Shown: positions 1-6,049, counted from the first letter of the stretch. The stretch: DNA of 8,049 nucleotides from Candidatus Nanopelagicales bacterium (GCA_021742025.1 JAIOWT010000039.1:1-8049), one strand, 5' to 3'. Notes: generated by a model from the letters alone, not told the origin. Numbers and translations: made by a program.

Positions 1-588
1 GCGTTGTTCGAGCATGGTCGCATCACAACGACTGAAGCGCGCGCACGTCGTCTGCGTCCAGTTGCAGAGCGATTGATCACAATCTCAAAGAAGGGCGATC
101 TACATGCCCGTCGTCGAGTTTTGACAGTTATCCGCAACAAGGATGTAGTGCACACACTTTTCGCTGAGATTGGTCCACGCTACGAAAACCGCGAAGGTGG
201 CTACACCCGCATAGTCAAGATTGGTCCACGTAAGGGCGATAACGCTCCTATGGCAGTGATTGAACTTGTTGAAGCCCTTGATGCAGCTCGCGCTGCTGAA
301 GGTGTTGCACGCCGCGCAGCCAAGGAAGCCGAAATGGCTGCCGCAGCTAAGGCTGCTGAAGAAGCAAAGGCCGCTAAGGCTGCTGCTGCGGAAGCACCTG
401 AAGCCGATGCTGACATCGCAGGCGATGTCATTGCATCGGAAGGCGAAATTGATGCTCCATCAGAAACTGTGGTTGACGAAGTAGTGGACTCAGTTGAAGA
501 AGTTGCGGCAGCCGAAGAAGTAGCTGTAATCGAAGAAGAAGTTTCTGCTTCATCTGACGAAGACGCTGAAAAAACTGACGAAGCGTAG
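1..588 (+). CDS. rplQ: 50S ribosomal protein L17 (5' end cut off by window)
   Basis: This is the C-terminal part of bacterial L17, a large-subunit protein near the peptide exit tunnel. The window opens inside the gene at [11 protein letters not shown], a conserved L17 segment; by family comparison about 28 N-terminal residues are missing. The L17 core continues through [18 protein letters not shown] and E-I-G-P-R-Y-x-x-R-x-G-G-Y-T-R-I, ending near visible residue 92. The remaining roughly 100 residues are a low-complexity tail. Its first part is Ala/Lys/Glu-rich and probably helical (about 93-133). Its second part is strongly acidic (about 134-195), ending [12 protein letters not shown]. Tails of this kind occur on actinobacterial L17, but this one is longer than the core that is visible. 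The stop is TAG at 586-588 and truA starts 4 bases later, so the two are probably translated in tandem. In actinobacteria rpoA normally lies just upstream. Confidence 0.97.
   Translation, partial: ALFEHGRITTTEARARRLRPVAERLITISKKGDLHARRRVLTVIRNKDVVHTLFAEIGPRYENREGGYTRIVKIGPRKGDNAPMAVIELVEALDAARAAEGVARRAAKEAEMAAAAKAAEEAKAAKAAAAEAPEADADIAGDVIASEGEIDAPSETVVDEVVDSVEEVAAAEEVAVIEEEVSASSDEDAEKTDEA
346..385 (+). repeat. 27-bp-spaced direct repeat in the L17 tail
   Basis: The 13-mer GCTAAGGCTGCTG occurs at 346-358 and again at 373-385, a spacing of 27 bases or nine codons, so the reading frame is kept. It encodes the Ala-Lys-Ala-Ala pattern of the helical part of the L17 tail. This could be a trace of in-frame duplication or simply a result of low-complexity composition. 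Confidence 0.5.
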
Positions 589-592
589 ATAA

Positions 593-1447
593 ATGGTTCT
601 ATCGAATGAGCCCCTCGTTGCTAACGCAGCGCAGGGGCTCATTCGCATTCGTGGCAAAATTTCTTACGACGGTAAAGATTTCTCGGGCTGGGGCATGCAA
701 CCAGACCGACGCACAGTTCAGGGCGAACTTGAAAATGCCATTTCAACGTTTCTTCGAGTCGATCGAGTTATTGTGCAGTGCGCAGGACGAACCGATGCCG
801 GAGTTCATGCAACTGCCCAGGTAATTCATTTCGACATTTCCGAAACAGATGCCATGGATATGAAGGATCTGACATACAGAATTAACGCGATCCTGCCAGA
901 AGATATTTCAATCCAAGAACTTGAAGTCACAACAGCTGACTTTGATGCCAGGTTCGCAGCCTTGTCACGCAGTTATGAATATCTGATTTATCAAGGCCAG
1001 CGCAATCCATTGCTTCGCGATCGAGCCCACCGGAGTTACCTGACACTAGATGTTCCAGCAATGAATGAAGCTAGCCAGGTCTTAGTGGGCCTTCATGACT
1101 TCTCGGCATTCTGCAAAAAACGTGAAGGTGCCACAACGATTCGAACATTGATGAAGTTTGACTGGACTGAAACCGTCGATGGATTAATCAAAGTTGAACT
1201 AGAAGCAGATGCCTTTTGCTATTCAATGGTGCGCGGGTTGATTGGCGCAGTTCTGGCAATTGGTGAAGGCAAGTTCGATAAGGCTTGGCTGAAAAATTAT
1301 TTGGCAGGCAAGGAGCGGGAAGCACATGTGTTTGCAGCTCCTGCCTTGGGCCTGACTTTGGTTGACGTTAAGTATCCCGATGCCAGTGAGTATGCCAAGC
1401 GGATCGCAGAAACTTTGCAAGTAAGGGATTCCGATGGGGCATCTTGA
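593..1447 (+). CDS. truA: tRNA pseudouridine(38-40) synthase TruA
   Basis: TruA isomerises uridines 38-40 in the anticodon stem-loop of many tRNAs to pseudouridine; it is cytoplasmic and acts as a homodimer. The 284-residue protein has the family N-terminal segment Y-D-G-K-D-F-S-G-W (25-33). The catalytic-Asp motif C-A-G-R-T-D-A-G-V-H-A has D68 as the nucleophile. F-D-A-R-F-A-A-L-S-R-S-Y-E-Y (117-130) and the late motif F-C-Y-S-M-V-R-G-L-I-G-A (208-219) also fit, and length is normal apart from about 15 extra residues at the start. The start is ATG 593, the only ATG/GTG/TTG in frame before the conserved core. It has at best a weak Shine-Dalgarno (GAAG at 580-583) and sits 4 bases after the rplQ stop, so initiation is probably coupled to rplQ translation. 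The extra N-terminal residues are encoded by a very stable hairpin (603-645). A non-standard start downstream of it (for example ATT at 641) cannot be excluded. The 3' end overlaps the next gene by 14 bases. Confidence 0.96.
   Translation: MVLSNEPLVANAAQGLIRIRGKISYDGKDFSGWGMQPDRRTVQGELENAISTFLRVDRVIVQCAGRTDAGVHATAQVIHFDISETDAMDMKDLTYRINAILPEDISIQELEVTTADFDARFAALSRSYEYLIYQGQRNPLLRDRAHRSYLTLDVPAMNEASQVLVGLHDFSAFCKKREGATTIRTLMKFDWTETVDGLIKVELEADAFCYSMVRGLIGAVLAIGEGKFDKAWLKNYLAGKEREAHVFAAPALGLTLVDVKYPDASEYAKRIAETLQVRDSDGAS
603..645 (+). promoter_or_regulatory. Strong hairpin at the rplQ/truA junction
   Basis: Bases 603-615 (CGAATGAGCCCCT) and 633-645 (AGGGGCTCATTCG) are perfect reverse complements. 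After one bulged C at 632 the stem continues: 616-621 pairs with 626-631 (one G-U), leaving a UAAC loop at 622-625. That gives 19 paired positions with a single bulge. It begins 7 bases after the truA ATG. No T-run follows (next bases CATTCGTGGCAA), so it is not a classic intrinsic terminator. It may be a processing or stability element for the 3' end of the ribosomal-protein mRNA, a U-less terminator, or a translational control element for truA. The structure is plain in the sequence; the role is inference. Confidence 0.8.
1423..1428 (+). promoter_or_regulatory. Ribosome binding site for the ABC-F gene, inside truA
   Basis: AAGGGA lies 5 bases before the ATG at 1434, within the last codons of truA. 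It is a good Shine-Dalgarno at proper spacing, and it supports 1434 as the start of the ABC-F gene despite the 14-base overlap. Confidence 0.7.
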
Positions 1448-3107
1448 TGTCCAGCATGTAACTTATTCACTTCCTGATGGTCGGATACTGTTACTTGATG
1501 TTTCTTTCCGCGTAGGTGAAGGTGCGATTACTGCACTGATTGGTGCAAATGGCGCTGGTAAATCAACGCTGATGCGAATGATTGCCGGTGACGAACAACC
1601 ACACGAGGGAAGCATTGCTCGCACCGGTGGACTTGGTGTGATGCGTCAGTTCGTGGGACACATGACTGACGGCACAGTTCGAGACTTATTACTCACAGTG
1701 GCACCACCAGCTATTGCACAAACGGCTGCCCGGATTGATGCCACTGAGTTAGCCATGATGGAAGACGACAGCGAAAAGAATCAAATGGCTTACGCCCAAG
1801 CGATTGCTGACTGGGCCGATGTTGGTGGGTATGACATCGAAGTACTTTGGGATGTCTGCACTATGGCTGCGATTCAGTTGCCATTTGATCAAGCGCAATA
1901 TCGATCAGCAGGCAGCCTTTCTGGTGGTGAGCAAAAGCGGTTAGTTTTAGAAGCATTACTGCGTGGCCCAGAAGAAGTTCTGTTACTTGATGAGCCCGAT
2001 AATTACCTTGATGTTCCGGGCAAGAAGTGGCTAGAAGACCAGTTAAATGAAACCAAGAAGACCGTTTTATATGTAAGTCACGATCGCGAGTTGTTAGCCA
2101 ACACTGCAAAGCAGATTGTGACTCTTGAGTTAGGTCATGCTGGAAATTCAGTTTGGATTCACGGCAGCGGCTTCGCCTCGCATGGCCAAGCTCGCAAAGA
2201 CCGATTTGCTCGCCTAGAAGAACTTAGACGTCGCTGGGATGAAGAGCACCAAAAGATTAAAGATCTGGTTCAGATGCTAAAAGTAAAGGCTAAATTTAAT
2301 GATGGCCTAGCGTCGCGTTACCAGGCCGCCCAAACTCGGCTAAAGAAGTTTGAAGAGATTGGTCCACCACAAGAAATTCCAATTGAACAGAATGTAAAGA
2401 TGCGCCTTAAGGGTGGTCGCACTGGAAAACGCGCTGTGGTTTGTGAGAAACTTTCACTAACCGGACTTGTTGAACCATTTGATCTTGAGATCTGGTTTGG
2501 CGAACGAGTTGGAATTCTTGGTGCAAACGGTTCTGGCAAGAGTCATTTCTTGCGGTTACTTGCTGCCGGTGGATCTGAACCAGAGTTAGAACACTTGCCA
2601 ATTAGTGATGTCACGATTGACCCAGTTGCCCATATCGGTGTTGCGAAGCTTGGCGCCCGGATTCGTCCAGGTTGGTTTGCACAAACTCATCATCACCCAG
2701 AACTAATGGGCAAAACTTTAATTGAGATTTTGCATCGTGGCGATGAACATCGAAACGGTATGCAACAAGAACAATCTGCTAGAGCACTTGATCGCTATGG
2801 CTTAGCTGGAGCAAGCGAACAAAAGTTTGAATCACTTTCGGGTGGGCAACAGGCCAGATTCCAAATTCTGTTACTCGAGCTATCTGGCGCAACTTTGTTG
2901 TTACTGGATGAACCAACAGACAATTTAGATCTTGAATCTGCCGAAGCTTTGGAGCGAGCCCTTGATGCCTTCGAGGGAACTGTACTTGCGGTAACTCATG
3001 ATCGTTGGTTCTCCCGAACTATGGATCGCTTCGTAATCTTCGGTGCAGATTCAACGGTTCGGGAATCTGACGAGCCAGTGTGGGATGAGAAGCGAGCCAA
3101 AAGGTAA
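1434..3107 (+). CDS. ABC-F family ATPase (two ATP-binding domains, no membrane domain)
   Basis: This soluble protein has duplicated ATP-binding cassettes, as in ABC-F factors (EttA, Uup, Vga/Msr types). Those bind the ribosome E-site region and modulate translation or protect it from antibiotics. In 557 residues, domain 1 has Walker A G-A-N-G-A-G-K-S-T (37-45), signature L-S-G-G-E-Q (162-167), Walker B ending L-L-D-E-P (184-188; catalytic E187) and switch H216. A charged, helical linker rich in Arg/Lys/Glu spans about 245-325, where ABC-F proteins carry the P-site tRNA interaction motif. Domain 2 has Walker A G-A-N-G-S-G-K-S-H (363-371), signature L-S-G-G-Q-Q (468-473), Walker B L-L-L-L-D-E-P (488-494) and H522. 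The second Walker A has His where Thr is usual; I believe this occurs in an actinobacterial subgroup but cannot check. There are no membrane segments, so it is not a transporter itself. Whether it is a housekeeping translation factor or a resistance factor cannot be told from sequence alone. It is probably in one operon with truA and the ABM gene. Confidence 0.93.
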   Translation: MGHLDVQHVTYSLPDGRILLLDVSFRVGEGAITALIGANGAGKSTLMRMIAGDEQPHEGSIARTGGLGVMRQFVGHMTDGTVRDLLLTVAPPAIAQTAARIDATELAMMEDDSEKNQMAYAQAIADWADVGGYDIEVLWDVCTMAAIQLPFDQAQYRSAGSLSGGEQKRLVLEALLRGPEEVLLLDEPDNYLDVPGKKWLEDQLNETKKTVLYVSHDRELLANTAKQIVTLELGHAGNSVWIHGSGFASHGQARKDRFARLEELRRRWDEEHQKIKDLVQMLKVKAKFNDGLASRYQAAQTRLKKFEEIGPPQEIPIEQNVKMRLKGGRTGKRAVVCEKLSLTGLVEPFDLEIWFGERVGILGANGSGKSHFLRLLAAGGSEPELEHLPISDVTIDPVAHIGVAKLGARIRPGWFAQTHHHPELMGKTLIEILHRGDEHRNGMQQEQSARALDRYGLAGASEQKFESLSGGQQARFQILLLELSGATLLLLDEPTDNLDLESAEALERALDAFEGTVLAVTHDRWFSRTMDRFVIFGADSTVRESDEPVWDEKRAKR

Positions 3108-3117
3108 TCTGGCAACC

Positions 3118-3408
3118 ATGATTATGGAAACTGCATTCATGGAAATCGTGCCAGGCAAAGAGCTGGAATTTGAATCGGCAATGGAACAAGCCAAGGCAGT
3201 TGTTTCGCAAGCCAAGGGATTTCAGGTTATTCACGTGCACCGAGGTGTTGAAAAGCCATCAACTTATTTGATTGCAATTGGATGGGACACAGTCGATGAC
3301 CACATGGTTGGCTTCCGTGAGTCAGATTTGTTTACACAATGGCGTGGATTAATCGGACCATTTTTTGCAAACCCACCAGAGGTGACGCACTGGGAATTAC
3401 AGGCGTAA
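3118..3408 (+). CDS. Small antibiotic-biosynthesis-monooxygenase (ABM) domain protein
   Basis: This 96-residue protein matches the ferredoxin-like ABM fold (Pfam ABM, PF03992 type). The first strand is M-E-T-A-F-M-E-I-V-P-G, followed by a helix (K-E-L-E-F-E-S-A-M-E-Q-A), the middle stretch G-F-Q-V-I-H-V-H-R-G-V-E-K-P and S-T-Y-L-I-A-I-G-W-D-T. The late segment H-M-V-G-F-R-E-S-D-L-F is typical of single-domain stress or quinone-type ABM proteins. Members of the fold oxidise aromatic or quinone-like substrates without a cofactor, or degrade haem; the substrate here is unknown. I chose ATG 3118 (10 bases after the ABC-F stop, AAAAGG at 3099-3104) because it gives the usual domain length. ATG 3124 is also possible. 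An upstream in-frame ATG at 3043 would add 25 residues unlike the family, encoded inside the ABC-F gene. The last 20 coding bases form part of the first copy of a 35-bp tandem repeat, and the TAA lies in a hairpin arm. Confidence 0.85.
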   Translation: MIMETAFMEIVPGKELEFESAMEQAKAVVSQAKGFQVIHVHRGVEKPSTYLIAIGWDTVDDHMVGFRESDLFTQWRGLIGPFFANPPEVTHWELQA

Positions 3409-3413
3409 TTTCC
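3392..3413 (+). terminator. Hairpin, copy 1 of 3 (possible terminator)
   Basis: GGGAATTAC (3392-3400), loop AGGC (3401-3404) and GTAATTTCC (3405-3413) form a 9-bp stem with one G-U pair. The ABM stop TAA (3406-3408) is in the descending arm. Identical hairpins follow at 3427-3448 and 3462-3483. No T-run follows any of them, so a canonical intrinsic terminator is not shown; the position between convergent genes is what suggests termination. Read on the other strand the G-U pair becomes a C-A mismatch, so the fold favours the + transcript. Confidence 0.5.
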
Positions 3414-3426
3414 TGCGGTAGGTACT

Positions 3427-3448
3427 GGGAATTACAGGCGTAATTTCC
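3427..3448 (+). terminator. Hairpin, copy 2 of 3
   Basis: This has the same 9-bp stem and AGGC loop as the hairpin at 3392-3413, carried by the second repeat unit. It lies outside both coding sequences. Confidence 0.45.
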
Positions 3449-3461
3449 TGCGGTAGGTACT

Positions 3462-3483
3462 GGGAATTACAGGCGTAATTTCC
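3462..3483 (+). terminator. Hairpin, copy 3 of 3
   Basis: This has the same stem and loop as the other two copies. It is 5 bases beyond the stop codon of the - strand hydrolase gene, so it would be the first one met by that transcript. Confidence 0.45.
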
Positions 3484-3488
3484 TGCGG

Positions 3489-4613
3489 TTAGCCAAGTGC
3501 GTGGGCAATTGCCCGGCAGGCATTAAACGCATCGAGGTGCATTTCTTCGGAATCTGGGTTGGGCCAAGATGATTGCTTCGCAACAACAACTCCACGTGGT
3601 CGATCAACATAAAGCATCTGACCGTGAATTCCAATACCCATGATTACATCAGGATCAATACCGGGCTTGTAACAGAACGAACGGTACACACCCTTTTCAA
3701 AGAAATCTTTAAAGTCGCCAGTTGCCCATTGCTCGGCACTGCCGCCTTGGAAGGCATCTTCCAAAAAGTCTGGGTCAACAGTTCCCATGCCACCATCGCG
3801 CATCATCATGCCAAAACGAACCAAGTCGCGGGGGATTACCGACAGTCCGCCAGCAGCTCGGGGAGAGCCTTGACGATCGACGGTGATGTGACCGGGTGCT
3901 TCCGAGCCGATCTTGCTCCAAATGTATTTGGAAAGTGCTTCGGCATATGGCATGCCACTTGCCGCTTCAATAACCCAACCAACGAGGTCTGTTGTTGGTG
4001 ACATGTAACGGAACTTCTGACCGTGTTCGCCCTCTTTCTTTCGTGAGGCGATGAAGTCATGCAGGTTCGGTGCGCCTAGTGGAGCTGGGTACCAGCCAAC
4101 GGAATGTCGATAAGCAATGATGTCTGGTCCGGGGGTGTAGTCCTCTTCGAATTGGTAACTTGCAGCCATATCGAGCAGATTGCGAACGGTTGCATCACCG
4201 AACCCACTATCGGCTATTTCCGGAACATACTTGGTAACTAAGGCATCAACATCGATTAAGCCTTCTTGCACCAAGGAACCCACCAACATTCCAGTGAATG
4301 ATTTGGTGACGCTAAAAATTAAGTGCGGCTCAACATCGCTAACTCCAGGAGCAAGCCATTCAAAAACCAGATCATCACCTTTTGCCACAGTGAATGAGTC
4401 GGTATTAGTACTCGACAAATAGTCGGAAACCTTTTTAGTCCCGGTATGGGTTTCCACGGAAACTTCACCGAGTGTGCTGTTGATCTTTCGGTTTAAAACT
4501 CGAGGTGATTTTGCACAGTCAACCTGAGCGGTTGGAATCAATTCCCGAACATGCCGAAATGACCAAAATGTATTTTCCGGAAGTAGCCAGTTATCAAGTG
4601 TGGGCCGAGTCAT
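3489..4613 (-). CDS. Beta-lactamase-fold serine hydrolase (NylB/EstB-like, class C-related)
   Basis: This 374-residue protein belongs to the serine beta-lactamase/penicillin-binding superfamily, in the branch of 6-aminohexanoate-dimer hydrolase and related esterases/amidases. The nucleophile motif is S-V-T-K (S101, K104) in I-F-S-V-T-K-S-F-T-G. It is followed by the family pattern V-P-E-I-A-D-S (130-136), A-T-V-R-N-L-L-D-M-A-A-S (141-152) and F-E-E-D-Y (155-159). The second motif is Y-M-S (203-205), Y-x-S instead of the Y-x-N of true class C beta-lactamases, then T-T-D-L-V-G-W-V. A-A-G-G-L-S (253-258) and G-I-H-G-Q-M-L-Y-V-D (328-337) fit the C-terminal part, where H330-G331 takes the place of K-T-G. 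No signal peptide is visible, so it is probably cytoplasmic and unlikely to be a secreted beta-lactamase. The substrate is unknown (ester, amide or small cyclic peptide are options). It starts 4 bases after the MFS exporter stop, so the two are co-transcribed. Confidence 0.9.
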   Translation of the reverse strand: MTRPTLDNWLLPENTFWSFRHVRELIPTAQVDCAKSPRVLNRKINSTLGEVSVETHTGTKKVSDYLSSTNTDSFTVAKGDDLVFEWLAPGVSDVEPHLIFSVTKSFTGMLVGSLVQEGLIDVDALVTKYVPEIADSGFGDATVRNLLDMAASYQFEEDYTPGPDIIAYRHSVGWYPAPLGAPNLHDFIASRKKEGEHGQKFRYMSPTTDLVGWVIEAASGMPYAEALSKYIWSKIGSEAPGHITVDRQGSPRAAGGLSVIPRDLVRFGMMMRDGGMGTVDPDFLEDAFQGGSAEQWATGDFKDFFEKGVYRSFCYKPGIDPDVIMGIGIHGQMLYVDRPRGVVVAKQSSWPNPDSEEMHLDAFNACRAIAHALG

Positions 4614-4617
4614 TTCT

Positions 4618-5841
4618 CTAGTATTGCGCTTCGCGATCCAAATCGTGGAGATCTGGCAAGAACATTATGAATAACTGGAAGACAATCAAGATTGAAACGG
4701 CAGCAATGTATACCGGACGCACACCAAATGCATCAACACTCACACCAGTTACAAACATTCCAATTGGGCCGCTGGCATAAAACAAGGAAGTTTGCACACC
4801 AAAAACTCGGCCTTGAATGTGTGGCGCAACTCGTTGTTGAACCATGGAATTCATAAGTGGGTTCATCGGACCCCAACCAAGTCCAAGCAAGAATCCGGCT
4901 AATACGAACAATCCAATTGGTGGGAAGAACGTCATCGGAATCATGGCAAGCGATGTTGCAGCTAGCGCGCCGATAACGATACTGCGCTTCTTAAAATGCT
5001 TCACTAATTTTGGGTAAGCAAGCGTGGTTGCGATGCCACCAAGAGCCATAGAGGACAGAACATAACCCAATCCGCGTGGATCATCGATGTCTGAGAAATA
5101 CTTTGGTAAAACGACAGACTCGGTTGGTAAGTAAACCATCGCCAAGAACACAATCGAGAGTGTTAGGTAATACATAGCCTTGTCAGACTTAAGAACCTGC
5201 AATCCTCGCAATGTGCTGGTCCAAAACTTTTCTTGATCATTGATTTCTTCGCGATGCTCTAGGCCTAGGTCGCCAACATGCAACATAGCGATCAAGATAA
5301 TCGCCAAGAGAAATGCAGCGAAAACAATCCACATTGAATTAGCGGCTCCAACTAACGAAATCGCAAAGGCACCAATTGCCGGACCTAGCGCCCAACCACC
5401 AGAGAACACCGCTTCATGCCAAGAGTTAAGTTTGTCCATTGATGTGTTGCTGGCTTTTGCGACATCTGGAATTAAAGACTTGCGTGCGGTGTAACCAGCA
5501 GGATCAAATGCGGCACCCAGAATTGCGAAAGTTGCAATTGACGCAAACGTTAAACCAAATAGCGAATCCCAAATCGGAAATAGCATGACTGACAATGCAG
5601 ACAAGAGATCTGAACCAATGGAAACCCGTTTGCGACCGTAGTGATCGATTAATGCACCAACAAATGGTGAGATAAAGATTCCAGGAATGGCAGATAGGGC
5701 AACCACAATGCCAGCTTGAGTCGCTGAACCAGTGCGCTCAAAGATAAGCCACGGGACAGTGATGATCGCAATTGCGTTACTGAGCCCGGACAGGGCATTT
5801 GCCCCTTCGAGCAGGTAAAGGGGACGCCGGCTGACTTTCAT
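4618..5841 (-). CDS. MFS exporter (MFS_3 / macrolide-efflux-like)
   Basis: This is a membrane transporter of 407 residues with a largely hydrophobic pattern fitting about 12 membrane helices in two halves. A central polar loop lies around residues 190-222 (E-H-R-E-E-I-N-D-Q-E-K). The loop between helices 2 and 3 carries the MFS motif A-like G-A-L-I-D-H-Y-G-R-K-R (62-72). The equivalent point of the second half has H-I-Q-G-R-V-F-G (341-348), typical of the MFS_3 group that includes EntS-like siderophore exporters and Mef-like macrolide exporters. Proton-driven export of a small molecule is therefore likely; the substrate cannot be named. Start ATG at 5841-5839 gives M-K-V-S-R-R-P-L-Y-L-L-E-G-A-N-A, a normal N-terminus. 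A purine run (AAAAAGGG, 5864-5857) is 15 bases upstream, rather far for a Shine-Dalgarno. It is the first gene of a two-gene - strand operon with the serine hydrolase and is divergent from rplM. Confidence 0.9.
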   Translation of the reverse strand: MKVSRRPLYLLEGANALSGLSNAIAIITVPWLIFERTGSATQAGIVVALSAIPGIFISPFVGALIDHYGRKRVSIGSDLLSALSVMLFPIWDSLFGLTFASIATFAILGAAFDPAGYTARKSLIPDVAKASNTSMDKLNSWHEAVFSGGWALGPAIGAFAISLVGAANSMWIVFAAFLLAIILIAMLHVGDLGLEHREEINDQEKFWTSTLRGLQVLKSDKAMYYLTLSIVFLAMVYLPTESVVLPKYFSDIDDPRGLGYVLSSMALGGIATTLAYPKLVKHFKKRSIVIGALAATSLAMIPMTFFPPIGLFVLAGFLLGLGWGPMNPLMNSMVQQRVAPHIQGRVFGVQTSLFYASGPIGMFVTGVSVDAFGVRPVYIAAVSILIVFQLFIMFLPDLHDLDREAQY

Positions 5842-5949
5842 GCGGCTTTAGCACATCCCTTTTTGGTTGCCGCCAGGCAGATTTGGGCAAAATGCCTTGT
5901 TTTAGCGGATTTCTTAACTTTGAGCCTACCTCAGCGGTTCGACCTCGTT

Positions 5950-5979
5950 TTGACCCACGCCCAGAAATACAGGTAATCT
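5950..5979 (+). promoter_or_regulatory. Probable promoter for rplM-rpsI-glmM
   Basis: TTGACC (5950-5955) matches the -35 consensus at 5 of 6 bases. After 18 bases, TAATCT (5974-5979) fits the TANNNT form of actinobacterial -10 elements. Transcription would start near 5985-5987, leaving a leader of about 70 bases before the rplM GTG. The 214-base gap 5842-6055 must also hold the promoter of the MFS operon on the other strand, but I find no convincing -35/-10 pair for it. Confidence 0.5.
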
Positions 5980-5988
5980 AAGGATTCG

Positions 5989-6006
5989 TTGTGCCTTTAG
6001 GCATAA
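5989..6006 (+). promoter_or_regulatory. Small hairpin in the rplM leader
   Basis: TTGTGCC (5989-5995), loop TTTA (5996-5999) and GGCATAA (6000-6006) make a 7-bp stem with one G-U pair, just after the predicted transcription start. It could protect the mRNA 5' end or take part in autoregulation by L13, as known for other bacteria with different leader structures. The role is inference and the stem is short. Confidence 0.35.
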
Positions 6007-6044
6007 GGAAAACTAGCAATTTAAACCCCATTTATTTAGACAAA

Positions 6045-6049
6045 GAAGG
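6045..6049 (+). promoter_or_regulatory. Ribosome binding site that supports the GTG start of rplM
   Basis: GAAGG is followed by 6 bases and then GTG at 6056. The spacing is ideal and the resulting N-terminus M-R-T-Y-S-P-K is the family one, so the GTG start is secure. Confidence 0.8.

Larger units (their letters stand above)
3389..3489. repeat. 35-bp tandem repeat, about 2.9 copies, between convergent genes
   Basis: Copies lie at 3389-3423, 3424-3458 and 3459-3489. The first two are identical over 35 bases, and the third is identical over its 31 bases. The unit begins ACTGGGAATTACAGGCGTAA and ends TTTCCTGCGGTAGGT. The first copy contains the last 20 bases of the ABM gene including its TAA stop. 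The third ends at the first base of the complement of the hydrolase stop codon (3489-3491). The array therefore fills the whole gap between the two converging genes. Perfect identity suggests recent slippage or unequal exchange, or an assembly artefact. Confidence 0.95.

Noticed and set aside
201..431. Ala/Ser-rich open frame on - opposite rplQ
   Set aside because: It is the mirror image of the Ala-rich codons of the L17 tail; no gene signals.
603..645. Classic intrinsic terminator after rplQ
   Set aside because: The stem is strong enough, but there is no T-run and the truA start codon precedes it; kept as a regulatory hairpin of unknown type.
3043..3117. Longer start for the ABM protein at ATG 3043
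   Set aside because: It would lie within the ABC-F coding sequence, lacks a Shine-Dalgarno, and adds residues that do not fit the ABM domain.
3389..3489. CRISPR-like array of 35-bp repeats
   Set aside because: Units are directly adjacent with no unique spacers and no cas genes nearby; it is a tandem duplication.
3573..4001. 142-codon open frame on + opposite the hydrolase
   Set aside because: It has no recognisable protein features and no ribosome binding site; the - strand frame has clear catalytic motifs, so this is an antisense shadow.
5865..5900. Short inverted repeats built from TGCC/GGCA upstream of the MFS gene, possible operator
   Set aside because: The arms are only 4-5 bases, several alternative pairings are possible, and there is no adjacent regulator gene; this could be chance.
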